Shown here piece after piece: positions 1 through 7,412 of a stretch of DNA of 52,440 nt (its first letter is position 1; every line of letters starts with the position of its first letter). Location of the stretch: contig CANRCO010000001.1 in assembly GCA_947629125.1 (NCBI GenBank), positions 1 through 52,440 on the forward strand, read 5' to 3'. Both the position numbers and the translations under genes were made by a program. This DNA is from an uncultured Bacilli bacterium. Lineage in GTDB: Bacteria > Bacillota_I > Bacilli_A > RF39 > UBA660. Below the pieces are notes generated by a model. It saw only the letters and a program-made list of their open reading frames with translations. It ran no database searches and was not told the DNA's origin.

Positions 1-2
1 TA

Positions 3-34
3 ACAAAAAAGAAGTAAGAATAATAACTTACTTC
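3..34 (-). terminator. Intrinsic terminator
   Basis: On the minus strand GAAGTAAG and CTTACTTC (27-34 and 11-18) form a perfect 8-bp stem with an 8-nt loop, followed by a run of six T and then GTTA. It lies about 75 bases downstream of the stop of the kinase gene at 111 and probably ends that transcript. The 35-110 interval also holds a repeated TTTACACA (53-60, 67-74). Confidence 0.7.
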
Positions 35-110
35 CTATCGTGGAAAGTTCCATTTACACAGAAATTTTTACACACTCTAAAAAACTCTAATCAATAATTT
101 TCATTACTCT

Positions 111-701
111 TTAATGAATCTTTTTTATTTGTTCTAATAACTTTTCAACTTGACTATCTAATTCTTGGTCAGTTTTAACTTCAAAAAATATTTTTTCTTT
201 AGGAAAAATTCTAGTTTTTAACTCTTCTAAATAACTATAATAACTTTCTGTAGTAGCACGAGAATAATTATCATCTTTTCCAAACTGACTTTGACGTTTC
301 TTAAGTCTTTCAATTATTAAACTTTGATTACATGTTAAGTTTATATAAAAGCAATTTATATTTAATTGTTGAGCCTTTTTAGTAATTATTTCATGTTGCC
401 GAATAGCATTTGCATCTAATATTACACTTGATTTATTTTTAATCAAATATTCTATTTGCAAATATGCTAAATTATGAACTAGTTCTTGATTCGTTGGATC
501 AAGACCTTTAGTTTCTAAAAATCTTCTTGTTCTATCGTTGGACACAATTGGAATATTTGCCTTTTTAGAAATAAGTTTAGCTAAATAGGATTTTCCATAA
601 CCATGACCACCAATTAAACAAATAATATATGGTTTTTCAAATACCGTAATTTTATAATCTTTAATTAATTCCTCTAATAAATTATTATAATCTATTTTCA
701 T
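111..701 (-). CDS. P-loop ATPase/kinase of the AAA_33 (zeta-toxin/polynucleotide-kinase-like) type
   Basis: A 196-residue soluble protein. A Walker A motif, GGHGYGKS, lies at about residues 31-38 after a short hydrophobic strand (IICLI). It is followed by SNDRTRRFL, as in small kinases that phosphorylate a nucleotide, sugar or polynucleotide end, and by an Arg-rich lid region near residue 135 (RLKKRQSQ). The substrate cannot be told from sequence. The start is supported by a strong GGAGGT Shine-Dalgarno 5-6 bases upstream. It appears monocistronic, ending at the terminator at 3-34, and sits beside a DUF1016 gene remnant, so it may belong to an accessory patch. No antitoxin-like partner is visible inside the window, so I do not call it a zeta toxin. 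Confidence 0.7.
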   Translation of the reverse strand: MKIDYNNLLEELIKDYKITVFEKPYIICLIGGHGYGKSYLAKLISKKANIPIVSNDRTRRFLETKGLDPTNQELVHNLAYLQIEYLIKNKSSVILDANAIRQHEIITKKAQQLNINCFYINLTCNQSLIIERLKKRQSQFGKDDNYSRATTESYYSYLEELKTRIFPKEKIFFEVKTDQELDSQVEKLLEQIKKIH

Positions 702-730
702 TAAATACCTCCATTTTTTAGGATTTTAAC

Positions 731-856
731 CTAAAGTTTTTCTTTATTCAAAGATAATGCTAATTTTTCAAATAATAGTGAATCTCGTTGTCTTTGTAAT
801 TTTCTTACACTCCAACGCGAATTAATAGTTCCAGAAGCTTTTAAACTGTTTTCAAT
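731..856 (-). pseudogene. Remnant of a YhcG/DUF1016 family gene (N-terminal domain fragment)
   Basis: In one minus-strand frame 40 codons ending in TAG at 731 read as the conserved DUF1016 N-terminal block, with the core INSRWSVRKLQRQ followed by SLLFEKLALS. YhcG-family proteins normally carry this near residues 110-160, followed by a PD-(D/E)XK nuclease domain. Here a stop (TAA) lies just upstream in frame and nothing of the nuclease domain follows. No start codon or Shine-Dalgarno is seen. A second broken member of the family lies at 43347-43898. I read this as decay of a mobile defence or toxin-type gene. The rest of 857-1010 shows only a short tandem repeat. Confidence 0.6.
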
Positions 857-943
857 TTATTTATCAATTAATCTTGATTTATAATGAGTCATTTAGAATC
901 AACTACCTTTATAATAATTACATTAACTTGTTTTTTTCCATTA

Positions 944-1012
944 CATTGGATGATTTTTTTTGGTTTCATTGGATGAAATTTCTGATTTTCATTGGATGAT
1001 ATTTTTTAATTT
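944..1012. repeat. Three tandem 23-bp units
   Basis: The decamer CATTGGATGA recurs at 944, 967 and 990, exactly 23 bases apart, each followed by a T-rich 13-base tail that differs between copies. A more degenerate unit may start at 921 (CATTAAC). The array ends at the stop codon of the glycosyltransferase gene at 1012. It is too short and too degenerate to be CRISPR, and no coding frame is preserved through it. Function unknown. Confidence 0.6.
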
Positions 1013-2085
1013 TATTTAAATAATTTATCCCACAATTTTAATATTTTATCTTTATTATAAATATCTTTAATTTTTTTAGCATTAGTAGATAATTTCTTTC
1101 TTAAAGATTCATCTAATAATAATTCTTTCATAGCTAAAGCTAATTCTAATTCATTATTTTTAGCTACAATTATGCCATTTTCTTTATTAGAAATAATATC
1201 TTTTATTACTTCACAACAATTAGTACTAATACAAGGTAAAGATAAGTACATAGCTTCAAGTACTGCATTAGGCATCCCTTCATAATTGCTAGCTAAAACA
1301 AACATTTCAGCATCATATATTTTAGAATAAACATCTTTAACCCCACAATTAATAAATACCCTATCTTCTAAATGAAGTTTTTTAACTAAATCATCTAAAT
1401 CATTTTTTAATTTACCATTACCATAAATATTTAAAGTATAATTAGGAAATTCATTTGCTATTTTACTAAAAGCTTTAATTAAAAGTTGTTGATTCTTTTG
1501 TTTATTAAGACGCCCTACACTGACAATATCTTTTCTTCTTTTATAAACTTTTTTATGAAAATTTAATTCAATATAATTAGGAATAACAACTAATTTTTTC
1601 TTAAAACTACTTGGTAAAAATTCTTCATATGCAGCAGTTTGTAAAATAATCTTATCAGCTTTCTTATAATAATAATTACGAATTATTTTAGAACAAGGAA
1701 ACTCTTTACTAGGATGATTACGAATAGCAATCATAAATTTAATATTTTTAAAATATTTTTTTAATTTCATTAAACGAATAGATGGTTCAGGTAAAAAAGC
1801 TATTACAATATCCGGATTAATTTTTTCAATCACTTCTTTTAACTTAATAGTTCTTTTATTAGATATTTTAGTAACTAGTTTTTTTAAAAAAGATTCATTT
1901 ATTTTATTAGTTTTATCTAAATTAATTAAATTAACTTTACTATCTAATTCATAATAACATTTTTCATTATGATTAGTTACTATAGTAATACTATATTTAT
2001 TACAAAAATAATTAGCTAAATTAGCAATAACTCTTTCAGTACCACCATAAGTCATACCCATTGTATAAAATATAATCTTTTTCAT
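1012..2085 (-). CDS. Glycosyltransferase family 4 (GT-B fold)
   Basis: A 357-residue cytoplasmic enzyme predicted to move a sugar from a nucleotide donor to a lipid-linked or surface glycan acceptor. The N-terminal domain starts with a hydrophobic strand followed by GGTERV (residues 14-19). The C-terminal donor-binding domain has the VGRLNKQKNQ motif near residue 190 and the EX7E-type segment EGMPNAVLEAM near 270, typical of GT4 retaining transferases. Length fits the family. The start has AAAGGATG about 6 bases upstream. It is downstream of the surface-protein operon but separated from it by a terminator (2133-2161). Donor and acceptor are unknown; it is related in sequence style to the GT4 genes at 13846 and 18231. 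Confidence 0.85.
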   Translation of the reverse strand: MKKIIFYTMGMTYGGTERVIANLANYFCNKYSITIVTNHNEKCYYELDSKVNLINLDKTNKINESFLKKLVTKISNKRTIKLKEVIEKINPDIVIAFLPEPSIRLMKLKKYFKNIKFMIAIRNHPSKEFPCSKIIRNYYYKKADKIILQTAAYEEFLPSSFKKKLVVIPNYIELNFHKKVYKRRKDIVSVGRLNKQKNQQLLIKAFSKIANEFPNYTLNIYGNGKLKNDLDDLVKKLHLEDRVFINCGVKDVYSKIYDAEMFVLASNYEGMPNAVLEAMYLSLPCISTNCCEVIKDIISNKENGIIVAKNNELELALAMKELLLDESLRKKLSTNAKKIKDIYNKDKILKLWDKLFK

Positions 2086-2132
2086 AAACTACATCCTTTG
2101 TTTAATTATTATACTATAAATAATTTACTAAC

Positions 2133-2161
2133 AAAAGAAAAAGCAGTTTACTAAAACTACT
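2133..2161 (-). terminator. Intrinsic terminator after the surface-protein operon
   Basis: The minus strand reads AGTAGTTT, TAGT, AAACTGCT (8-bp stem with one G-T pair), then TTTTTCTTTT. It starts about 10 bases after the stop codon of the surface gene at 2172, so it ends the 7266-to-2172 operon and isolates the glycosyltransferase at 1012. Confidence 0.75.
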
Positions 2162-2171
2162 TTTAATTAAT

Positions 2172-3785
2172 TTATTCATCAAATATTATAAATGGGTCAT
2201 TTTTACTTCCATCGCCACTTATTATTTTAACATCAGGTTTCAAATACACCACCGGTTGAGCAATAAACTTTTTACAAGAATCATTATCATCATTACAATT
2301 ATAATATCCTTGAGAAACGTTAACATTACTTAACATAGAATTTTCTTCAGTATTGTTAGGTGCAGTAACTACATTCATATTAGTCCGAAGTGGACTATTA
2401 TAATCATATGAATATATTGAAGAAATTGTCCAACTTGCTCCTATATTTGAATTATTTTTATATAACCAATTATTATTATAGCATTCACTATCGACATAAC
2501 TATTTGTTAAACATTCATCTCTAGATTTTATTTTACTGCCTGAGGATGCAAATAAATAATCGCTAGGATACATTAAACCTACATAACCTATCCAAGTATC
2601 ATCAAATTTATCTTTTCGTTCTAAATTATAAATATTATTTGCATTAGTATTTGAAAGATAAATGGTTTCTTCATTTAATGAATTTATATAATATACTGAA
2701 CGTTCAATAATACTCTTACTTTTATCGTTAATTGTATTATATAATTCTGATATGCCTCTAGTTATAATATTACCATAAGAATCCCCTTTATCACTTGTTT
2801 TTAAAAATGTAAAATATACATCATAATTTATACCATTTAAATCCACTACTTCTAATGGATTTAAATATGCCATAAGTTGACTTTCGCGCCAATCATTCCA
2901 ATAATATTCTTTTTTTAAATGGTTTCGCATCTTATAAGATCGTTTGTTATCCCATTCTGATGTGCTTATAGGATTATCTCTGATTATTTTAAGTTTTCTT
3001 GTTCTATTATCAGAATCGGTTACAACTTTAACATTATTCATAACTCCAATGATTCGCCATAGTTCATTATTAAATAAAATATAATTATTAGGATCTGCTC
3101 CAATATAACGATAATTATGATCATCTGTTTCATCATCAATTATTTCACTTGATTTTTTTGATAAAGCTATAATTTTAGTAGTTGCGTTTTGAGGTTTTAT
3201 GGCTAGACCATATATGGATATTTTACCTTCATATACTTTTTCCATTTCACTTTCTGGTGTGTCTTCATCCATCCATATTCTTAAAATATGTTGTTTTGTT
3301 GAACCATTTTGACCAACAGGAGCTAAATAAGAACTTTTTAAAGTTCTTGTATCATAAGCTATTTTTTGACCTAATAGCGTAGGAGCAATATTATAATTTC
3401 CAATAGTATTGATTGGTTCATTATCAATTATTGCATTTAAATACTTTAAACTTAGATAACCATCTTGTGCGGTATCAGAAATATTTAAACTTTCTAAATT
3501 GATATTATATTCTACATAATTATTACATTTATTTGTTAAAGTAAACGTAAATCCTTTAGTATTTTTTCCTTCTTCATCTATCATTGGAAAGGCATCTTCT
3601 AATGTTATGGCATCTGTATTTTCTGTAAAATCTAATTCAATACAAGAGGAAGCAACATTATTTTGATTATTTTGATGTTTAGATACAGTCCAAAATGCAT
3701 ATGTACCACTTAATAATAAAATTGTAATTATTAATATAGAAGATAAAATAATTATATTCTTTTTATTTAAAATTTTTTCTTTCAT
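2172..3785 (-). CDS. Surface-exposed paralogous protein A (N-terminal anchor, SipW/TasA-like head, DUF6273-like C-terminus)
   Basis: A 537-residue protein. One membrane segment (about residues 12-31) ends in GTYAFWT, resembling the signal type of SipW/TasA-like exported proteins. A beta-rich region follows with a conserved Cys (SSCIELDF) and a TNKCN motif, like the other four copies here. Further on are RYIGADPNNY, LWRIIGVMNNV, IGLMYPSDYLFASSG, paired Cys segments, and a tail with PVVYLKPDVKIISGDGS and NDPF. The RIIG, SxLMxxLN, PSDY and V-YLK blocks resemble DUF6273-type domains; that match is inferred by eye. No LPXTG or C-terminal anchor is seen, so the protein is probably held by the N-terminal helix or released by cleavage. 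It is the last gene of a three-gene operon. Confidence 0.75.
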   Translation of the reverse strand: MKEKILNKKNIIILSSILIITILLLSGTYAFWTVSKHQNNQNNVASSCIELDFTENTDAITLEDAFPMIDEEGKNTKGFTFTLTNKCNNYVEYNINLESLNISDTAQDGYLSLKYLNAIIDNEPINTIGNYNIAPTLLGQKIAYDTRTLKSSYLAPVGQNGSTKQHILRIWMDEDTPESEMEKVYEGKISIYGLAIKPQNATTKIIALSKKSSEIIDDETDDHNYRYIGADPNNYILFNNELWRIIGVMNNVKVVTDSDNRTRKLKIIRDNPISTSEWDNKRSYKMRNHLKKEYYWNDWRESQLMAYLNPLEVVDLNGINYDVYFTFLKTSDKGDSYGNIITRGISELYNTINDKSKSIIERSVYYINSLNEETIYLSNTNANNIYNLERKDKFDDTWIGYVGLMYPSDYLFASSGSKIKSRDECLTNSYVDSECYNNNWLYKNNSNIGASWTISSIYSYDYNSPLRTNMNVVTAPNNTEENSMLSNVNVSQGYYNCNDDNDSCKKFIAQPVVYLKPDVKIISGDGSKNDPFIIFDE

Positions 3786-3796
3786 TTTTTTACCTC

Positions 3797-5497
3797 CTAT
3801 AAACTTATTTTAAATGGATTTTCTTTTGTTCCTGTTCCACTTATTATTTTGACATTAGATTTTAAATATAGTACAGGGCGAACACTAAAATAAGATTGGA
3901 ATATGTTACCATTAGGGAAGACTTCATTACAGGACATACGTGCAGCATCGTAAACTGATCCCGCATATGGATTTAACATCAGTTGACCTTCTGATAATGG
4001 ATCAAATAGCCAGTTATTCTCATAACAATCTTCTAAGTCGCTCCAATTATATAATTCTTTTTTTAAACATGTATCTTTTGTTATTTTTGTACCTCCACTT
4101 GTAGCATAACCATAATCACTTGGGTACATTAATCCGATATAACCTGTCCATGTTGATTTATTTCCTGTATAAATTGAACTACTACGTTCTTTTGTATAAT
4201 AATCTAAAGCTGTGGCGGGAGAATATTCATCATAAGAATTAAATCCTCCTAAATGCCACAAGACTTCACCTATATATTTTTTGCTTTCCGCATTCAAACC
4301 TTCTTTGCTAAAATCTAAGTATTCCCAGTTGTTTGAGAATGTATTATTTTCTTTATTATATTCATAAATATAGTTTTTTGTAGTAGTTGTTGACTTATTC
4401 CAAAATGCTTCGTTTAAAGTTTTATTTAAACTAGCTTCTTCCCAGTTGTTTTTGTATGTACAATTATTACATTCTACTTCTTGATCATTTGTGGTTTTAG
4501 CATCCCATGCAATTCTTCCTATATCTTCATCTCTTATTATTTTTAATCTTGGTTTATTGTCACTACTAGTAGTATATCCATCATTCATTACTCCGATAAT
4601 ACGCCATAAGATTGGGTCGCCTTTTTTATGTAGTTGAGTACATTGCTTATTATATTTTGTATTTTTACTACACTCTTCATAAGAATGATATTCTACTGTA
4701 TCCCTACATATATCTGTTGAATCATGTCCAATCCATATATCTGTTGGATATTCACCATTTTCAACATCTATATAATTATTAGGTGCTTTACCAATATAAC
4801 GAATGTTTTTATCTTTTGTATCATCATAGATTAATTCAGAAATAATTTTATCTTCTGCTAATATTTTAATGAAATCAGTTATTTTCATGTTATATACTAA
4901 TTTTGAAGAAGTATAACCATAAATTGAAATTTTACTTTTATAAAATTTATTCATTTCACTTTTAGAAGTGCTTTCATCTAACCAAATCTTTAAAGTATAT
5001 TCTTTAGATTTATTTGGTACTAATATATCTGTTTTTATCAATCTAGTATCATAGCTTTCATTATCAGGCAATTGAGTTTTTTGTAATTTTTGATTACTTA
5101 TCTTTATAATTCCTGTATCAGAATTATTACTATCATTAAGGTTTATTTTAATACTATCTATATCAAGCCTATTATTTTTTTCTACATCAGATAAACTTTC
5201 TAAATTTATATCATATTCAACTATTGAGTTACATGTATTAGTTATTTTAAATGCATATCCAGGATTATCTAAACCTTGATCATCGGTCATTGGTACTTCA
5301 CCAATTAAATTTATACCTTCTGATATATCTTGGTAATCGATATCAAGGCAACTTGTTCCGGCAACATTTTTATCTTTTTGTTTGTCAGTAGTAGTCCATA
5401 AAGAATAAGAAACACCTAAAATTAGAACTATTATAACAAGAAATATTAAAATTATTTTAGGTTTAGTTATTTTTTGTAAAATTTCTTTAAATTTCAT
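3797..5497 (-). CDS. Surface-exposed paralogous protein B
   Basis: A 566-residue paralogue of the genes at 2172, 5500, 41579 and 51309. The N-terminal membrane segment (about 13-33) ends in GVSYSLWTTTDKQ. The head domain has SCLDIDYQD and TNTCN. The middle carries RYIGKAPNNY, then a Cys-bearing insert also seen in the copies at 5500 and 51309, then LWRIIGVMNDG. The C-terminal block contains IGLMYPSDYGYATSGG, CYENNWL and the tail RPVLYLKSNVKIISGTGTKE. Copies differ most between the PSDYG block and the tail, where exposed variation would be expected. It is 11 bases upstream of the gene at 2172 and 2 bases downstream of the one at 5500, so it is co-transcribed. The biological role (adhesin, coat or antigen) is not determined. 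Confidence 0.75.
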   Translation of the reverse strand: MKFKEILQKITKPKIILIFLVIIVLILGVSYSLWTTTDKQKDKNVAGTSCLDIDYQDISEGINLIGEVPMTDDQGLDNPGYAFKITNTCNSIVEYDINLESLSDVEKNNRLDIDSIKINLNDSNNSDTGIIKISNQKLQKTQLPDNESYDTRLIKTDILVPNKSKEYTLKIWLDESTSKSEMNKFYKSKISIYGYTSSKLVYNMKITDFIKILAEDKIISELIYDDTKDKNIRYIGKAPNNYIDVENGEYPTDIWIGHDSTDICRDTVEYHSYEECSKNTKYNKQCTQLHKKGDPILWRIIGVMNDGYTTSSDNKPRLKIIRDEDIGRIAWDAKTTNDQEVECNNCTYKNNWEEASLNKTLNEAFWNKSTTTTKNYIYEYNKENNTFSNNWEYLDFSKEGLNAESKKYIGEVLWHLGGFNSYDEYSPATALDYYTKERSSSIYTGNKSTWTGYIGLMYPSDYGYATSGGTKITKDTCLKKELYNWSDLEDCYENNWLFDPLSEGQLMLNPYAGSVYDAARMSCNEVFPNGNIFQSYFSVRPVLYLKSNVKIISGTGTKENPFKISL

Positions 5498-5499
5498 TG

Positions 5500-7266
5500 T
5501 TAACCTCCTAATCCTATTTTAAATGGATTTTCTTTAGTTCCTGTTCCACTAATTATTTTAATATCAGGCTTTAAATACAAAACAGGGTGAACAAGATACG
5601 TATGATGTGTGACGCCGTAGTCCACGCCGCCACCATCATTAATATACGTCACGTAGTCACTGAAGCTAGTAAATGGAGAAATTGTCCATTGAAAAGCTCC
5701 TTCTCCTTGATATAACCAATCATTATCTCGACATCCTACATTTTCATCATAATAATACCAATCATCTAATGGAACAGACATGCAGGTTTCTAATGGTGTT
5801 GTATATTGTTTATTACTCCGTGTTTCTAGCCCAACTCCTCCAGCTGTTGCAAACCCGTAGTCACTAGGATACATTAAACCGATTTGTCCTATCCATTCTT
5901 TTTGATTTCCTGGATATACATAATCACTTCGCTCAATATTATAGAATAAATTTGATGTTAAATTACCATAATAATTTTCTTTGCTACTACTCCGATCCGG
6001 TCCACCTAAGTTATATTTTACAGTATCTATCATATTTCTATATTCTGATTTTATTCCTTTGTTAGTAAAATCTATTTTTTCATATTTAAGATTTATATCA
6101 CTAAATCCTTTTGTATACCATGATATTCTATTATATTCATTTGATTTTGCACTATTTAAATACGCTGTATTTAATAATTTTTGTAAGCTAGATTCTGCCC
6201 AATTATTATAATAATCTGGGGATTGTATACAATGTCCTGGTTCATCTTCACTACGTAATTCATCACAACGTCTATCCCATGATATTTGTCCTATACCATC
6301 AGCTCTTATTAATTTTATCCTTGTATTTTTATTGCCACTACCATCTTCAACATTATTCATTACTCCGATAATGCGCCATAAGATTGGGTCGCCTTGAGAA
6401 TGCATTTTTGTACATCTTTTATTATATTTTAAGTCATCTTCACATTCTTGTTCGTTTGGAAATTGTTTTACTCCACTAGTATAGCTAACACCATCAAATC
6501 CATACCATACATCAGTATCATATTGACCATCACCAAAATCAACATAGTTATTTGGATTTTTACCTATGTATCTTAAATTATGGTCCTCTGTTTCGTCTAA
6601 TCTTAATTCTGAATTAATACTTTTACCAACTAAGTTAGAAATAAAATCAGTAAATTTCATATTGTAAACAACATTTGGATTAAAATAACCATTGATTGTT
6701 ATTTTACTATTATGTAATTTATTCATTTCACTATTTGGAGCACTATAATCTAACCATATTTTTAAATTAAATTCACGTGAACTATTAGGCATAACAAAAG
6801 TAGAATCAATTAATCTAGTATCATAACTTTCACCTTCAGTTAATAATGTAGTAGCTTTATCATAATTATTTAAAGTTTTGGCAGTATAAGCCATCATATT
6901 AGTATCAGTTACTACAGCATCCAAATAATCTATGCTAGCTCTACTTTCATCTGGTACTTCTGTTAAACTTTCTAAATTGATATCAATTGCAACAATTTGG
7001 TCACAATTATTAGTTATTTTAAATGTATAACCTTCTTGATTAAGTCCATTTTCTATATTAGTTGGCTCTAAATTTTCTAAATTAATACCTTCATTAATAT
7101 CTTCATAATCAATATCTAAACAAGTTGCAGTTAATGTATTTTCATCTTTTTGATGAGTTGTTGTTGTCCATAATGCTAAAGATACTCCGCCAACTAAAAG
7201 AATTATTCCAAGACATATAACAATAATATATTTTTTCTTTTTACTTTTTATTTCATCATTGTTCAT
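5500..7266 (-). CDS. Surface-exposed paralogous protein C, first gene of the operon
   Basis: A 588-residue paralogue. A basic N-terminus (KSKKKK) precedes a membrane segment ending in GGVSLALWTTTTHQ. The head has ATCLDIDYED and TNNCDQ. Then come RYIGKNPNNYVDFGDG, LWRIIGVMNNVED, NWAESSLQKLLN, IGLMYPSDYGFATAGG, CRDNDWLY, QWTISPF and VHPVLYLKPDIKIISG. It is closest to the partial gene at 51309, with which it shares long blocks such as EYRDMIDTVKY-like and SSKENYYG-like segments. The start is supported by GAGGAG 8 bases upstream. Transcription begins from a strong promoter at 7336-7364, and the leader carries an inverted repeat (7294-7313). Confidence 0.78.
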   Translation of the reverse strand: MNNDEIKSKKKKYIIVICLGIILLVGGVSLALWTTTTHQKDENTLTATCLDIDYEDINEGINLENLEPTNIENGLNQEGYTFKITNNCDQIVAIDINLESLTEVPDESRASIDYLDAVVTDTNMMAYTAKTLNNYDKATTLLTEGESYDTRLIDSTFVMPNSSREFNLKIWLDYSAPNSEMNKLHNSKITINGYFNPNVVYNMKFTDFISNLVGKSINSELRLDETEDHNLRYIGKNPNNYVDFGDGQYDTDVWYGFDGVSYTSGVKQFPNEQECEDDLKYNKRCTKMHSQGDPILWRIIGVMNNVEDGSGNKNTRIKLIRADGIGQISWDRRCDELRSEDEPGHCIQSPDYYNNWAESSLQKLLNTAYLNSAKSNEYNRISWYTKGFSDINLKYEKIDFTNKGIKSEYRNMIDTVKYNLGGPDRSSSKENYYGNLTSNLFYNIERSDYVYPGNQKEWIGQIGLMYPSDYGFATAGGVGLETRSNKQYTTPLETCMSVPLDDWYYYDENVGCRDNDWLYQGEGAFQWTISPFTSFSDYVTYINDGGGVDYGVTHHTYLVHPVLYLKPDIKIISGTGTKENPFKIGLGG

Positions 7267-7293
7267 TAGACGAACTCCTCTTTACTGCTAGTA

Positions 7294-7313
7294 TTAACAA
7301 AAACGTTTGTTAA
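7294..7313. promoter_or_regulatory. Inverted repeat in the leader of the surface-protein operon
   Basis: TTAACAAA (7294-7301) and TTTGTTAA (7306-7313) are perfect inverted copies separated by AACG. The element lies between the -10 (7336-7341) and the start codon at 7266. It could be an operator bound by a dimeric repressor or a small leader hairpin. No T-run follows, so it is not a terminator. Confidence 0.45.
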
Positions 7314-7335
7314 ATACCTTTTTTACTCTAAATTA

Positions 7336-7364
7336 ATTATAAAATAATTATAGGGTATTTGCAA
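7336..7364 (-). promoter_or_regulatory. Sigma-A type promoter of the 7266-to-2172 operon
   Basis: On the minus strand a -35 of TTGCAA (7359-7364) is separated by exactly 17 bases from a -10 of TATAAT (7336-7341). A second TATAAT-like hexamer overlaps the spacer. It lies between the terminator of the ABC transporter operon and the first surface gene, so it drives the three paralogues. Confidence 0.75.
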
Positions 7365-7383
7365 GTATCTTATTTAAAAATCC

Positions 7384-7412
7384 ATAAAAAAAGAAATGAT
7401 TTTTCATTTCTT
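7384..7412 (-). terminator. Terminator of the glycan operon (kinase to ABC exporter)
   Basis: The minus strand reads GAAATGA, AAAA, TCATTTC followed by seven or more T. The stem includes the TGA stop codon of the ABC transporter gene. It separates the glycan operon from the surface-protein promoter at 7336-7364. Confidence 0.8.

Noticed and set aside
111..701. Zeta-type toxin
   Set aside because: P-loop and size would fit, but no epsilon-type antitoxin gene is adjacent in the window.
944..1012. CRISPR array
   Set aside because: Only three copies, with a 10-base conserved word and 13-base tails; no 25-45 base repeats or spacers and no cas genes.
2172..7266. Diversity-generating retroelement targeting the surface proteins
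   Set aside because: No reverse transcriptase, accessory protein or template repeat is present in the window, and differences between paralogues are not confined to adenine-derived changes as far as I can see.
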